From assembly GCF_018128545.1 (NCBI RefSeq), contig NZ_JAGSND010000004.1:1-64000 (forward strand): a stretch of DNA of 64,000 bases, read 5' to 3'. The translations under genes were made by a program, and so were the position numbers. Positions within the stretch are counted from its first letter, which is position 1. Each line of letters starts with the position of its first letter. The notes under the pieces are model-generated. The model saw nothing but the letters and a program-made list of their open reading frames with translations, was not told the origin of the DNA and ran no database searches. Positions 44,348-52,038 of the stretch are shown here, piece after piece. This DNA is from Sinanaerobacter chloroacetimidivorans (GTDB taxonomy: Bacteria; Bacillota; Clostridia; Peptostreptococcales; Anaerovoracaceae).

Positions 44348-45088
44348 ATGACAAATGACAACCGATATGCTGTATTGATCGATGCTGACAACGTCTCTGA
44401 CAAATATATTAAATTCATATTGGATGAAATATCAAATGACGGAGTCGCAACCTATAAAAGGATCTATGGGGATTGGACAAAACCTACCTTCGCTTCCTGG
44501 AAAGGGGTATTGCTGGAGCATTCCATAACGCCTATTCAGCAGTATGCCTATACCCAGGGGAAAAATGCTACGGATTCCGCCATGATTATCGATGCGATGG
44601 ACATCCTGTATTCCGGCAACGTTGATGGTTTTTGTCTTGTATCCAGTGACAGTGATTTTACCAGGCTGGCCTCCAGACTGCGAGAGTCAGGGATGGACGT
44701 TGTAGGAATGGGAGAAAGCAAAACCCCGAAAGCATTTATATCCGCTTGCAACAAATTTAAATATCTGGACATTCTCGCCATGGCTGATGAGCCGAAACCC
44801 GTTGCGCAGGCAGCGCCGAAGGGTCAGCAGGATGAAGATAAAATGACCAACTTTGATACGATCAAAAAGGCCATTATTACCATTGTGCAGGAAAACTCTG
44901 ACGAAGATGAATGGATTTTCATCGGAGATATCGGAAATAAACTACAAAAAAGGTATCCGGATTTTGATGTTCGAAATTTTGGTTTTAATAAATTTACTCC
45001 GTTTATTAAATCTCTGGATCTTTTTGAGATCAGATCTGAAAGGATCAGCGGATCTAATAATAAGCTGATTTATATTAAGGAAAAATAA
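44348..45088 (+). CDS. NYN-domain protein with C-terminal OST-HTH (LOTUS) domain
   Basis: A 246-residue protein. The N-terminal NYN/PIN-like nuclease domain (about 1-145) has LIDADNV and SSDSDF, the acidic residues expected for a metal-dependent RNase. A Pro/Gln-rich linker (about 148-165) leads to an OST-HTH/LOTUS domain (about 170-243) that binds RNA, often G-rich. The combination suggests RNA turnover or surveillance. GGAGGTGA precedes the ATG, 36 bases after the HAD gene. Confidence 0.82.
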   Translation: MTNDNRYAVLIDADNVSDKYIKFILDEISNDGVATYKRIYGDWTKPTFASWKGVLLEHSITPIQQYAYTQGKNATDSAMIIDAMDILYSGNVDGFCLVSSDSDFTRLASRLRESGMDVVGMGESKTPKAFISACNKFKYLDILAMADEPKPVAQAAPKGQQDEDKMTNFDTIKKAIITIVQENSDEDEWIFIGDIGNKLQKRYPDFDVRNFGFNKFTPFIKSLDLFEIRSERISGSNNKLIYIKEK

Positions 45089-45162
45089 AGACATTTCTCA
45101 TCAAGAATGAAATTTTACTTCATGCTATCATAAAAACAAATATGATTAGGAGGTAATCATTC

Positions 45163-46074
45163 ATGGAATCATGGGAATGCATTGAAAAAGCCACAGAGTT
45201 TATTGAAAAAAATCTGGACAGGGAAATAACCATTGCCTGTCTGGCTGACATTGCCAATCTTTCTCCTTTTTATTTTCAAAAGCTGTTCAAACAGCTGGTA
45301 GGTAAAACAGCTATGGAATATGTCAAATTGAGAAGGCTGGCTCAAATTTCGGAAGAATTGAAAATACCCGATAAAAAAGAAAATATCATTGATATCTGTT
45401 TGAAATACGGTTTTGAAAATCATGAAACTTTTAGCAGAGCCTTTAAAGATGCCTACGGCATGACCCCGTCTTCTTACCGATCCAATCCTGTTCTGTTGTC
45501 CCACTTTTTGAAGCCGGAAATCTTTCTGCAATATCATTTGATTGATGAAAATGTGCCCATAGTTACACAGGGGATTGTTCTGGAAGTGACCCGTCGTTTT
45601 TTGGATAAGCCTAAATATTTTGCGGGTTATATTGTTGAAGCAGCCATTGACCCGCCCAGCGTTGATCCTTTGGGAGAAATCTGGAATAAAGTACATTCCA
45701 CCAAAGCAAGCATCGAAAAGTATATGCCTGAAGGAAACGAAATCGGCATTGGTCTGGGCCTGGGAGAAGATCAAAAGATTAGGTACTTTGCCGGTGTAGA
45801 AACCAGCGAAGAATTGAAAAATGATGAACTGAAGACATATATCCTCACCAGAAGAGGATATATAGTATGTAAATTTGAAGCAGAAAATTTCTATACACTG
45901 ATAACGGAAACCATTGATAAAGTGTATAAATATATGCACTTATGGATTACAAAGAAAGAAATCCGGGTTGAGCCTACTGCTATCGAATTATATTACGGTT
46001 CCTCTCCGGAAAAAACTTATATGGAGCTGTGGATCCCAATGGCAGAAGAATCGGATGAGCCGCATCCTGCCTGA
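45163..46074 (+). CDS. AraC-family regulator with GyrI-like effector domain
   Basis: A 303-residue protein with an N-terminal AraC helix-turn-helix pair (about 1-108: ITIACLADIANLSPFYFQKL, then IIDICLKYGFENHETFSRAF, then GMTPSSYR) and a C-terminal GyrI-like small-molecule-binding domain (about 125-300). Related to the Rob/BltR-type group. TAGGAGGTAATC lies before the ATG. Its 3' end overlaps the convergent Fe-S protein gene by 58 bases. The target is unknown. Confidence 0.87.
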   Translation: MESWECIEKATEFIEKNLDREITIACLADIANLSPFYFQKLFKQLVGKTAMEYVKLRRLAQISEELKIPDKKENIIDICLKYGFENHETFSRAFKDAYGMTPSSYRSNPVLLSHFLKPEIFLQYHLIDENVPIVTQGIVLEVTRRFLDKPKYFAGYIVEAAIDPPSVDPLGEIWNKVHSTKASIEKYMPEGNEIGIGLGLGEDQKIRYFAGVETSEELKNDELKTYILTRRGYIVCKFEAENFYTLITETIDKVYKYMHLWITKKEIRVEPTAIELYYGSSPEKTYMELWIPMAEESDEPHPA

Positions 46075-46943
46075 TAAGCCAGACGGACATTTCTTTGGAA
46101 AAGAGAATAGGGCAATTGAAAACCTGTCAGGAGAGGAAGAATTTTATCCTGATAGGTTTTTTCGTCCATTTTCAATAATGTATCATAGCGAAAAAGCTCC
46201 AATAGCTCCTCCTGCTCCGTAAAATCACTGCCAATGGAACCTTTCAAAGGCAGTTGGATATGTTTTTTGTTCCAGGGACATGCTTCCTGGCAGATATCAC
46301 ATTCAAAGAAATAATTCTGAGGAACAGAGCTGATTTCCTCAGGCCATTCCTCTTCCTCGAGGAGATGGGAAAGGCAAGTGGAACGATGAAGCTTACGCGG
46401 CTCCAGGGATTTAGTTGGACAGCCGTTGATACAAGCGGTACAGCTTCCGCAATGATCTGCTTCGATTTCATAGCATTCTGCAAGGTCTGCGTTGGTGATA
46501 ATCCCGCCCAGGGCCTGGAAGCTCCCGTATTTTTTGTTGAGCAGCAGGGTGTTTTTTCCGATCCAGCCAAGGCCGGCTTTTACCGCCGCAGGCTTTAACG
46601 GAACACAATAATCTTCCAGAAAGCCATCGTAGACTATGGCCTCATAGCCTTTGGACTGCAGATATTCCTGAATGGGTTTCAAGGGTTCTACAATATTAAA
46701 ATAAAAACCGGATAAGGTGAGGCGGCTCGTCCTTGCATAAATCCTCGATCCGTTATCGGGCAAACGGTAACCGCCTATGTAGATGCTGGAAAGTATTAAG
46801 CTCTTTGCACCTGGCAAAAGAACTTTGGGCTGTCTGTCATAGAAGAGTTCTTTCGGTTCAAGATCCTCAGCATCAATAAACCTTATTTCCTCTATCCTGT
46901 TGTTTTTGGCCAGCCTTCTTACTTCATCCTTGATTTGCTGCAT
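46017..46943 (-). CDS. QueG-like 4Fe-4S oxidoreductase
   Basis: A 308-residue protein related to epoxyqueuosine reductase. It has the QueG_DUF1730-like N-terminal part and GLGWIGKNTLLL, then two cluster motifs, CGSCTACINGCP and CDICQEACPW, plus additional cysteines of the QueG type. Queuosine reduction in tRNA is possible, but clostridial genomes carry several paralogues, and the C-terminus is shorter than full QueG with no HEAT repeat. The last 58 bases overlap the AraC gene. Confidence 0.75.
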   Translation of the reverse strand: MQQIKDEVRRLAKNNRIEEIRFIDAEDLEPKELFYDRQPKVLLPGAKSLILSSIYIGGYRLPDNGSRIYARTSRLTLSGFYFNIVEPLKPIQEYLQSKGYEAIVYDGFLEDYCVPLKPAAVKAGLGWIGKNTLLLNKKYGSFQALGGIITNADLAECYEIEADHCGSCTACINGCPTKSLEPRKLHRSTCLSHLLEEEEWPEEISSVPQNYFFECDICQEACPWNKKHIQLPLKGSIGSDFTEQEELLELFRYDTLLKMDEKTYQDKILPLLTGFQLPYSLFQRNVRLAYQAGCGSSDSSAIGIHSSI

Positions 46944-47006
46944 CAGACAACCCCTCCCCGATAAACAAGAATATTTTATCTGTTTCTATCCCTTACGTTC
47001 TTACAG

Positions 47007-47282
47007 CTACTTTCTTTCTTTCAGTTGTTCCAACTGATTGCGGTAGGCTTCTTCTACTGCCTTTGCAAGCTGATCGGGACAAGAGGTAGGCCTTCCCTCA
47101 CAGCTGATTCCGGTGAGCTTATCTTTGATTTCTTCAACGGACATGCCTTCTACCAGTTTTGCTATCCCCTGAGCATTGCCGTTGCAGCCTTTAACAAATT
47201 CCACTTTTTTCACAATGTTGCCCTCCAGCTCCAGCTGGATTTTAGATGAACACGTTCCATGAGTTTTATAGGTGTATGTCAT
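47007..47282 (-). CDS. TSCPD-domain protein (TIGR03905 type)
   Basis: A 91-residue protein named for the TSCPD motif, seen here as GRPTSCPDQLAKAV. Conserved cysteines at HGTCSSKI, VKGCNGN and ISCEGRPTSC suggest a metal or Fe-S site. Related domains occur at the end of ribonucleotide reductases. AGAAAGG lies ahead of the ATG. The 75-bp repeat array starts about 30 bases upstream, so its transcript may run through the array. Confidence 0.82.
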   Translation of the reverse strand: MTYTYKTHGTCSSKIQLELEGNIVKKVEFVKGCNGNAQGIAKLVEGMSVEEIKDKLTGISCEGRPTSCPDQLAKAVEEAYRNQLEQLKERK

Positions 47283-47312
47283 TTTGATTAGCCTTTCTGT
47301 TTTCTTTCCTGC

Positions 47313-48662
47313 AGCAACGGCTTCGCCTCCGACTCGCTTCGCTCACTGCTGTCCGTTTTTCCATTGCAGCTAAAGCTGCGGAAAAAAGGCAACGGCTTCG
47401 CCTCCGACTCGCTTCGCTCACTGCTGTCCGTTTTTCCATTGCCGCTAAAGCTGCGGAAAAAAGGCAACGGCTTCGCCTCCGATTCGCTTCGCTCACTGCT
47501 GTCCGTTTTTCCATTGCAGCTAAAGCTGCGGAAAAAAGGCAACGGCTTCGCCTCCGACTCGCTTCGCTCACTGCTGTCCGTTTTTCCATTGCCGCTAAAG
47601 CTGCGGAAAAAAGGCAACGGCTTCGCCTCCGATTCGCTTCGCTCACTGCTGTCCGTTTTTCCATTGCCGCTAAAGCTGCGGAAAAAAGGCAACGGCTTCG
47701 CCTCCGATTCGCTTCGCTCACTGCTGTCCGTTTTTCCATTGCCGCTAAAGCTGCGGAAAAAAGGCAACGGCTTCGCCTCCGATTCGCTTCGCTCACTGCT
47801 GTCCGTTTTTCCATTGCAGCTAAAGCTGCGGAAAAAAGGCAACGGCTTCGCCTCCGACTCGCTTCGCTCACTGCTGTCCGTTTTTCCATTGCCGCTAAAG
47901 CTGCGGAAAAAAGGCAACGGCTTCGCCTCCGACTCGCTTCGCTCACTGCTGTCCGTTTTTCCATTGCCGCTAAAGCTGCGGAAAAAAGGCAACGGCTTCG
48001 CCTCCGATTCGCTTCGCTCACTGCTGTCCGTTTTTCCATTGCAGCTAAAGCTGCGGAAAAAAGGCAACGGCTTCGCCTCCGACTCGCTTCGCTCACTGCT
48101 GTCCGTTTTTCCATTGCCGCTAAAGCTGCGGAAAAAAGGCAACGGCTTCGCCTCCGATTCGCTTCGCTCACTGCTGTCCGTTTTTCCATTGCCGCTAAAG
48201 CTGCGGAAAAAAGGCAACGGCTTCGCCTCCGATTCGCTTCGCTCACTGCTGTCCGTTTTTCCATTGCCGCTAAAGCTGCGGAAAAAAGGCAACGGCTTCG
48301 CCTCCGATTCGCTTCGCTCACTGCTGTCCGTTTTTCCATTGCCGCTAAAGCTGCGGAAAAAAGGCAACGGCTTCGCCTCCGATTCGCTTCGCTCACTGCT
48401 GTCCGTTTTTCCATTGCCGCTAAAGCTGCGGAAAAAAGGCAACGGCTTCGCCTCCGATTCGCTTCGCTCACTGCTGTCCGTTTTTCCATTGCAGCTAAAG
48501 CTGCGGAAAAAAGGCAACGGCTTCGCCTCCGACTCGCTTCGCTCACTGCTGTCCGTTTTTCCATTGCCGCTAAAGCTGCGGAAAAAAGGCAACGGCTTCG
48601 CCTCCGACTCGCTTCGCTCACTGCTGTCCGTTTTTCCATTGCCGCTAAAGCTGCGGAAAAAA
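47313..48662. repeat. Array of 18 tandem 75-bp repeats
   Basis: Eighteen units of exactly 75 bp, followed by a partial unit to 48678. Units differ mainly at two sites: GACTCG or GATTCG, and GCAGC or GCCGC. On the plus strand each unit folds into a hairpin with CCGTTTTTCC pairing with GGAAAAAAGG and an inner GCAGC-TAAA-GCTGC. Because 75 is a multiple of 3, long frames stay open in several phases, but no ribosome site or normal protein composition supports coding. It is not a CRISPR: there are no unique spacers. It lies between the TSCPD gene and sod. Confidence 0.95.
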
Positions 48663-48678
48663 GGCAACGGCTTCGCCT

Positions 48679-48712
48679 CAGCAACGCTGCATCTTAATCT
48701 CTTGTGTTCATT
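48679..48712 (-). repeat. Half copy of hairpin element C at the array edge
   Basis: Read on the minus strand it begins with AATGAACAC and ends with GATGCAGCGTTGCTG, matching the left half of the element at 2225-2273. The other array edge (47305-47319) has TTTCCTGCAGCAACG, resembling the other half. The array therefore seems to sit inside a copy of this element. From here to 48900 only AT-rich sequence and the sod ribosome site are seen. Confidence 0.6.
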
Positions 48713-48900
48713 ATAACATACACCGCAGCTCTTCCAAGAATAATTTTATTGAAATTCCTTTGCAAATGAACATGAACCAAAGAATTGTGTCATAAGATAA
48801 ACCATAGGTGCCTTGTCTTTCACATGGCAAACATATCTTAATAAAATAAGAAAAAGACTATCATGAATGTTTTCATATTATAAAAGGGAGGATCAATGAA

Positions 48901-49518
48901 ATGAATTGTGAAAATTTTGCGGTTCAACCGCTGCCCTACGGCTATGATGCTCTGGAGCCCTATATTGATGAATGGACACTAAGGGTGCACCATGATGTCT
49001 TATACAGAAGATATGTAGAAAATCTCAATAAAGCATTGGAGAAATATCCACAATACTGCGGATATACTTTAGAAGAATTAATTTTAAATGTTGACAGCTT
49101 GCCTCCGGAAATTCAAACGCCAGTTTTTCATAATGCGGGAGGAGTCTATAACCATCAGCTCTATTTTGAAACCATGCAGCCTGCCCCCAGCCGGGAGCCT
49201 CAGGGCCCGCTGGCAGAAGCCATCAATCAATGTTTCCGCAGCTTTGGAGGCTTCAAGGAAGCTTTTACCAGGAAAGCACTGGATGTTTTCGGATCCGGCT
49301 ATGCATGGCTTGCCATCAATCATGTGGGAATGCTGGAGATCACCTCCACTGCCAATCAGACTACGGTGCTTACATTGAACATGTATCCGCTAATCGGCAT
49401 AGACGTCTGGGAACATGCTTACTTCTGTCAATACTCTGCGGAAAGAGAGAATTACATCAATTCATGGTTCCAGGTAGCAAACTGGCAAATGGCAGAATTC
49501 CGGTTAACGGGTCAGTAG
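48901..49518 (+). CDS. sod: Superoxide dismutase (Mn/Fe family, Mn-type residues)
   Basis: A 205-residue cytoplasmic superoxide dismutase. Metal ligands are H30 (LRVHHDVLY), the histidine in VYNHQLYF, and D and H in GIDVWEHAYF. A glycine before VYNH together with the Gln in STANQ matches the Mn-type pattern rather than the Fe-type. The usual second-shell histidine (His30 in E. coli numbering) is leucine here (HHDVLYRRY instead of HHxKHHxxY), while the gateway tyrosine (Y38) is kept. GGGAGG lies before the ATG. Confidence 0.9.
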   Translation: MNCENFAVQPLPYGYDALEPYIDEWTLRVHHDVLYRRYVENLNKALEKYPQYCGYTLEELILNVDSLPPEIQTPVFHNAGGVYNHQLYFETMQPAPSREPQGPLAEAINQCFRSFGGFKEAFTRKALDVFGSGYAWLAINHVGMLEITSTANQTTVLTLNMYPLIGIDVWEHAYFCQYSAERENYINSWFQVANWQMAEFRLTGQ

Positions 49519-49640
49519 CATTGTAATTTTTACCAGACTGGCATATAATAAAATCATAAAACCATTATGAACTATCGACAGAAGAAGTTGATATACATAT
49601 TGATTAAAAACGGAGGAAAAAGCATGAGGAGAAGCTGTAA

Positions 49641-50396
49641 ATGGGTATGGTAAAAGAAGACGCTATTTTGCTGGCGGGTGTTGAAGACAGGATTCGCCGG
49701 TGCCTGGATAAAGATGTGGCTTCCAGCACCGCCTTTTTAGACGCAAGGCAGCGATCTTTGACAGAGAGACTTTGCCGCAGCTTTCCGGGACTGAAGTATT
49801 ATTTTTCCGGCGGCTATGAGAATGCTGAGCGAACCATAGGAATTTTCCTTCCTGATTATGCAGAACCCGGAGACCTTACCCCGCTTACACTGCTGAGGAT
49901 AACTCAGAACAGCAATCGGGAGCTGGGACATAGAGATTATCTAGGATCTCTTACCGCATTGGGTGTGAAGAGGGAAATGGTCGGAGACATCCTGGTTCAT
50001 CAGGACGGAGCAGATATTATTATAAAAAACGAGATTGCCAATTTCTTAGTGAATTATTATGAAAAAGCGGGAAGAGTATCCCTTCAGGGAGAGCTGCTTC
50101 CAATAGAATCCATTCGAATTCCCGAAAAAAGGGTAGAAGAAAAAAAGGATACGGTGGCATCCTTGCGATTGGATAATATCATTTCCTCTGCTTTCTCGAT
50201 CTCAAGAGGGAGAGCTGCAGAAGCGATTCATAGCGGAATGGTTTTTATCAACGGCCTTGTCTGTGACAAAACAGACCGGCTTATCAAAGAAGGGGACAAA
50301 CTGGTTTTAAGGGGTCAGGGTAAGGCCATATTAAAATCTGTGGGCGGACCCACAAGAAAGGATCGGATTTTTATCGTAATAGAGCGTTATCTATAA
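49641..50396 (+). CDS. ylmH: YlmH-family S4-domain RNA-binding protein
   Basis: A 251-residue protein: an N-terminal YlmH-specific region (about 1-75), a central RRM-like domain with the conserved HRDYLGSLTALGVKREMVGD (about 95-160) and an S4 domain (about 175-240: LRLDNIISSAFSISRGRAAE). In Bacillus YlmH rescues stalled ribosomes with peptidyl-tRNA. Usually it lies in the division (sepF/divIVA) cluster, which is not adjacent here. GAGGAGAAGC supports ATG 49641. Confidence 0.9.
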   Translation: MGMVKEDAILLAGVEDRIRRCLDKDVASSTAFLDARQRSLTERLCRSFPGLKYYFSGGYENAERTIGIFLPDYAEPGDLTPLTLLRITQNSNRELGHRDYLGSLTALGVKREMVGDILVHQDGADIIIKNEIANFLVNYYEKAGRVSLQGELLPIESIRIPEKRVEEKKDTVASLRLDNIISSAFSISRGRAAEAIHSGMVFINGLVCDKTDRLIKEGDKLVLRGQGKAILKSVGGPTRKDRIFIVIERYL

Positions 50397-50420
50397 TATA
50401 AATCCTGAGGAAACTGCTGT

Positions 50421-50525
50421 TTATTTTTCTACGTTCAGCTGAATGGCGCTTAATACGATAGTAGCGGCTCCGATGCAGACGGTAACGATACCCAATACAA
50501 AGCTTGCAGTGGTTAAACCCTTCAT
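50421..50525 (-). CDS. 34-residue single-pass membrane peptide
   Basis: The frame starts MKGLTTASFVLGIVTVCIGA and ends SAIQLNVEK, encoding one hydrophobic helix with a polar tail. An excellent ribosome site (AAAAGGAGGTG) precedes the ATG at the normal distance, which is unlikely by chance in such a short frame. It ends 24 bases from the convergent ylmH stop. The function is unknown; it is too short for most annotation pipelines. Confidence 0.6.
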   Translation of the reverse strand: MKGLTTASFVLGIVTVCIGAATIVLSAIQLNVEK

Positions 50526-50653
50526 AAAAACACCTCCTTTTGTGCTCTAGTATAGCATAAAAATGGAAGAATGTAACATTATTTTTTAAAGCGGCAACTG
50601 ACTTGGAACGGCTGGATTTTATTTTGTACAAATGAACAAAGGTGGTAATTGAT

Positions 50654-51796
50654 TTGGCATTAACTTATAACGCAATCATAAATTTATATTCCATAGTATT
50701 GCTGGCCGTCATACTTTTTTATTCCTTGAAGCATACGGAATCGGTCGATCATTTGCAGCATAAACTCTTTCTGCTTATGATTCAGATTAATATAGTCATG
50801 CTTTTTATTGATGTTCTTAGCCGGTTTGACGGGAACCCAGGCACTTTTTACGAGGTATTCAATTATTTAGGCAACTTATTGATTTATGTTTTTAATCCGG
50901 TTTTGCCTGCCATTTGGCTGCTGTACGCGCATTATCAGATTTATCGTGATGAGTCCCGAACGAGACGATTGTTGATGCCGATTTTGACCTTTGTTATGGT
51001 TTACTATACGTTTTATGCGGTGTCCCAATTCTATCATTGGTTCTATTATATTGACTCCGGTAACGTATATCATAGAGGAGAATATTTTTGGATTGCCGCG
51101 GCCATACCTGTAATCTTTATTCTAATTACTTTTGTTATGATTACGGTAAATCGGCATCTAATTGAAAAAAGATATTATAGAGCCCTGATATTTTTTGTCG
51201 TTCCGCCTTTTGTAGGTATTATTCTTCAAATCATTTTTATTAATTTTGCTTTTGTTTTAAATGGTATCACCATATCGCTCTTTATTGTATTCCTTTATAT
51301 TCAGAATCAGAACCAAAATTTGGACTTCCTTACCGGTGTTTATAACCGCAAGCGACTCAAAACCTATTTAAAAGAGAAGATTGCTTGCTGCTCCTATAAT
51401 AAAACCTTTTCTGCCATTTTTATCGATATCGATAATTTCAAGTACATAAATGATACTTTCGGGCATGATATGGGGGATGATGCATTGGAGACCTGTGCTA
51501 TGCTATTGAAAAACTGCATAAGAGCCACAGATTTCATTGCACGTTTCGGTGGAGATGAGTTTTATCTGGTTCTTGATGTTTCAAGCAGATCAGAGCTTGA
51601 GCGAACGGTACACCGGATTTACAGACAGCTTCAAGAATTTAACGGAGAAAACAGAAAACCATATCATATCAGCGTGAGTATGGGATACGCAGTATATGAT
51701 TATGCATCGGAATTAAGTGCGGAAGAATTTCAAAAAATGATCGACAATCTGATGTATCAGGATAAACGTATTACAAAAGGGGAGAAGTATGTCTAA
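50654..51796 (+). CDS. Multi-pass membrane diguanylate cyclase
   Basis: A 380-residue protein. Seven predicted membrane helices (about 5-215) resemble the 7TM-type sensor of histidine kinases. A GGDEF domain follows (about 222-378) with FLTGVYNRKRL, FIDIDNFKYINDTFGHDMGD and the intact RFGGDEFYLVL. It should make cyclic di-GMP in response to a membrane or extracellular signal. A TTG start at 50654 is proposed after AAAGGTGG; GTG 50642 is an alternative. It overlaps the next gene by 8 bases. Confidence 0.85.
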   Translation: MALTYNAIINLYSIVLLAVILFYSLKHTESVDHLQHKLFLLMIQINIVMLFIDVLSRFDGNPGTFYEVFNYLGNLLIYVFNPVLPAIWLLYAHYQIYRDESRTRRLLMPILTFVMVYYTFYAVSQFYHWFYYIDSGNVYHRGEYFWIAAAIPVIFILITFVMITVNRHLIEKRYYRALIFFVVPPFVGIILQIIFINFAFVLNGITISLFIVFLYIQNQNQNLDFLTGVYNRKRLKTYLKEKIACCSYNKTFSAIFIDIDNFKYINDTFGHDMGDDALETCAMLLKNCIRATDFIARFGGDEFYLVLDVSSRSELERTVHRIYRQLQEFNGENRKPYHISVSMGYAVYDYASELSAEEFQKMIDNLMYQDKRITKGEKYV

Positions 51797-52019
51797 TAAA
51801 AATTTCGGGGCGGGGATGGAAGCCCTTGCTTTATTAACACAATTGGGGTTGACATTAGCAACGCCGATTATCCTGGGCGCCCTGGCAGGACACTGGATTG
51901 ACAATAAGCTCGGTACCAATGTCCTGTTTTTTGTCTTGCTCTTGGTGGCGGGAATTGTCGGTGGAATTTTCAGCGCCTATCAGCAAATCATGAGCGTTAC
52001 CAGGAAAAAGAAAAAGTAA
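51789..52019 (+). CDS. AtpZ/AtpI-like small membrane protein
   Basis: A 76-residue protein with two membrane helices (about 15-35 and 43-65), of the AtpZ/AtpI (ATP synthase gene 1-like) family: LTQLGLTLATPIILGALAGH followed by WIDNKLGTN. Family members lie ahead of the F-type ATP synthase operon and help Mg/Ca transport or c-ring assembly. Here no ATP synthase genes follow; the next gene is convergent. It is coupled by an 8-base overlap to a diguanylate cyclase. Confidence 0.82.
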   Translation: MSNKNFGAGMEALALLTQLGLTLATPIILGALAGHWIDNKLGTNVLFFVLLLVAGIVGGIFSAYQQIMSVTRKKKK

Positions 52020-52038
52020 ACAGAAGCCGGTACCCGCC

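Noticed and set aside
47313..48662. CRISPR array
   Set aside because: The units are directly tandem with no unique spacers, and no cas genes are nearby.
47266..48716. Three very long open frames (450-472 codons) through the tandem repeats
   Set aside because: They exist because the 75-bp unit is a multiple of 3 and lacks stops in several phases on both strands. No ribosome site is seen, composition is abnormal, and one runs into the TSCPD gene start.
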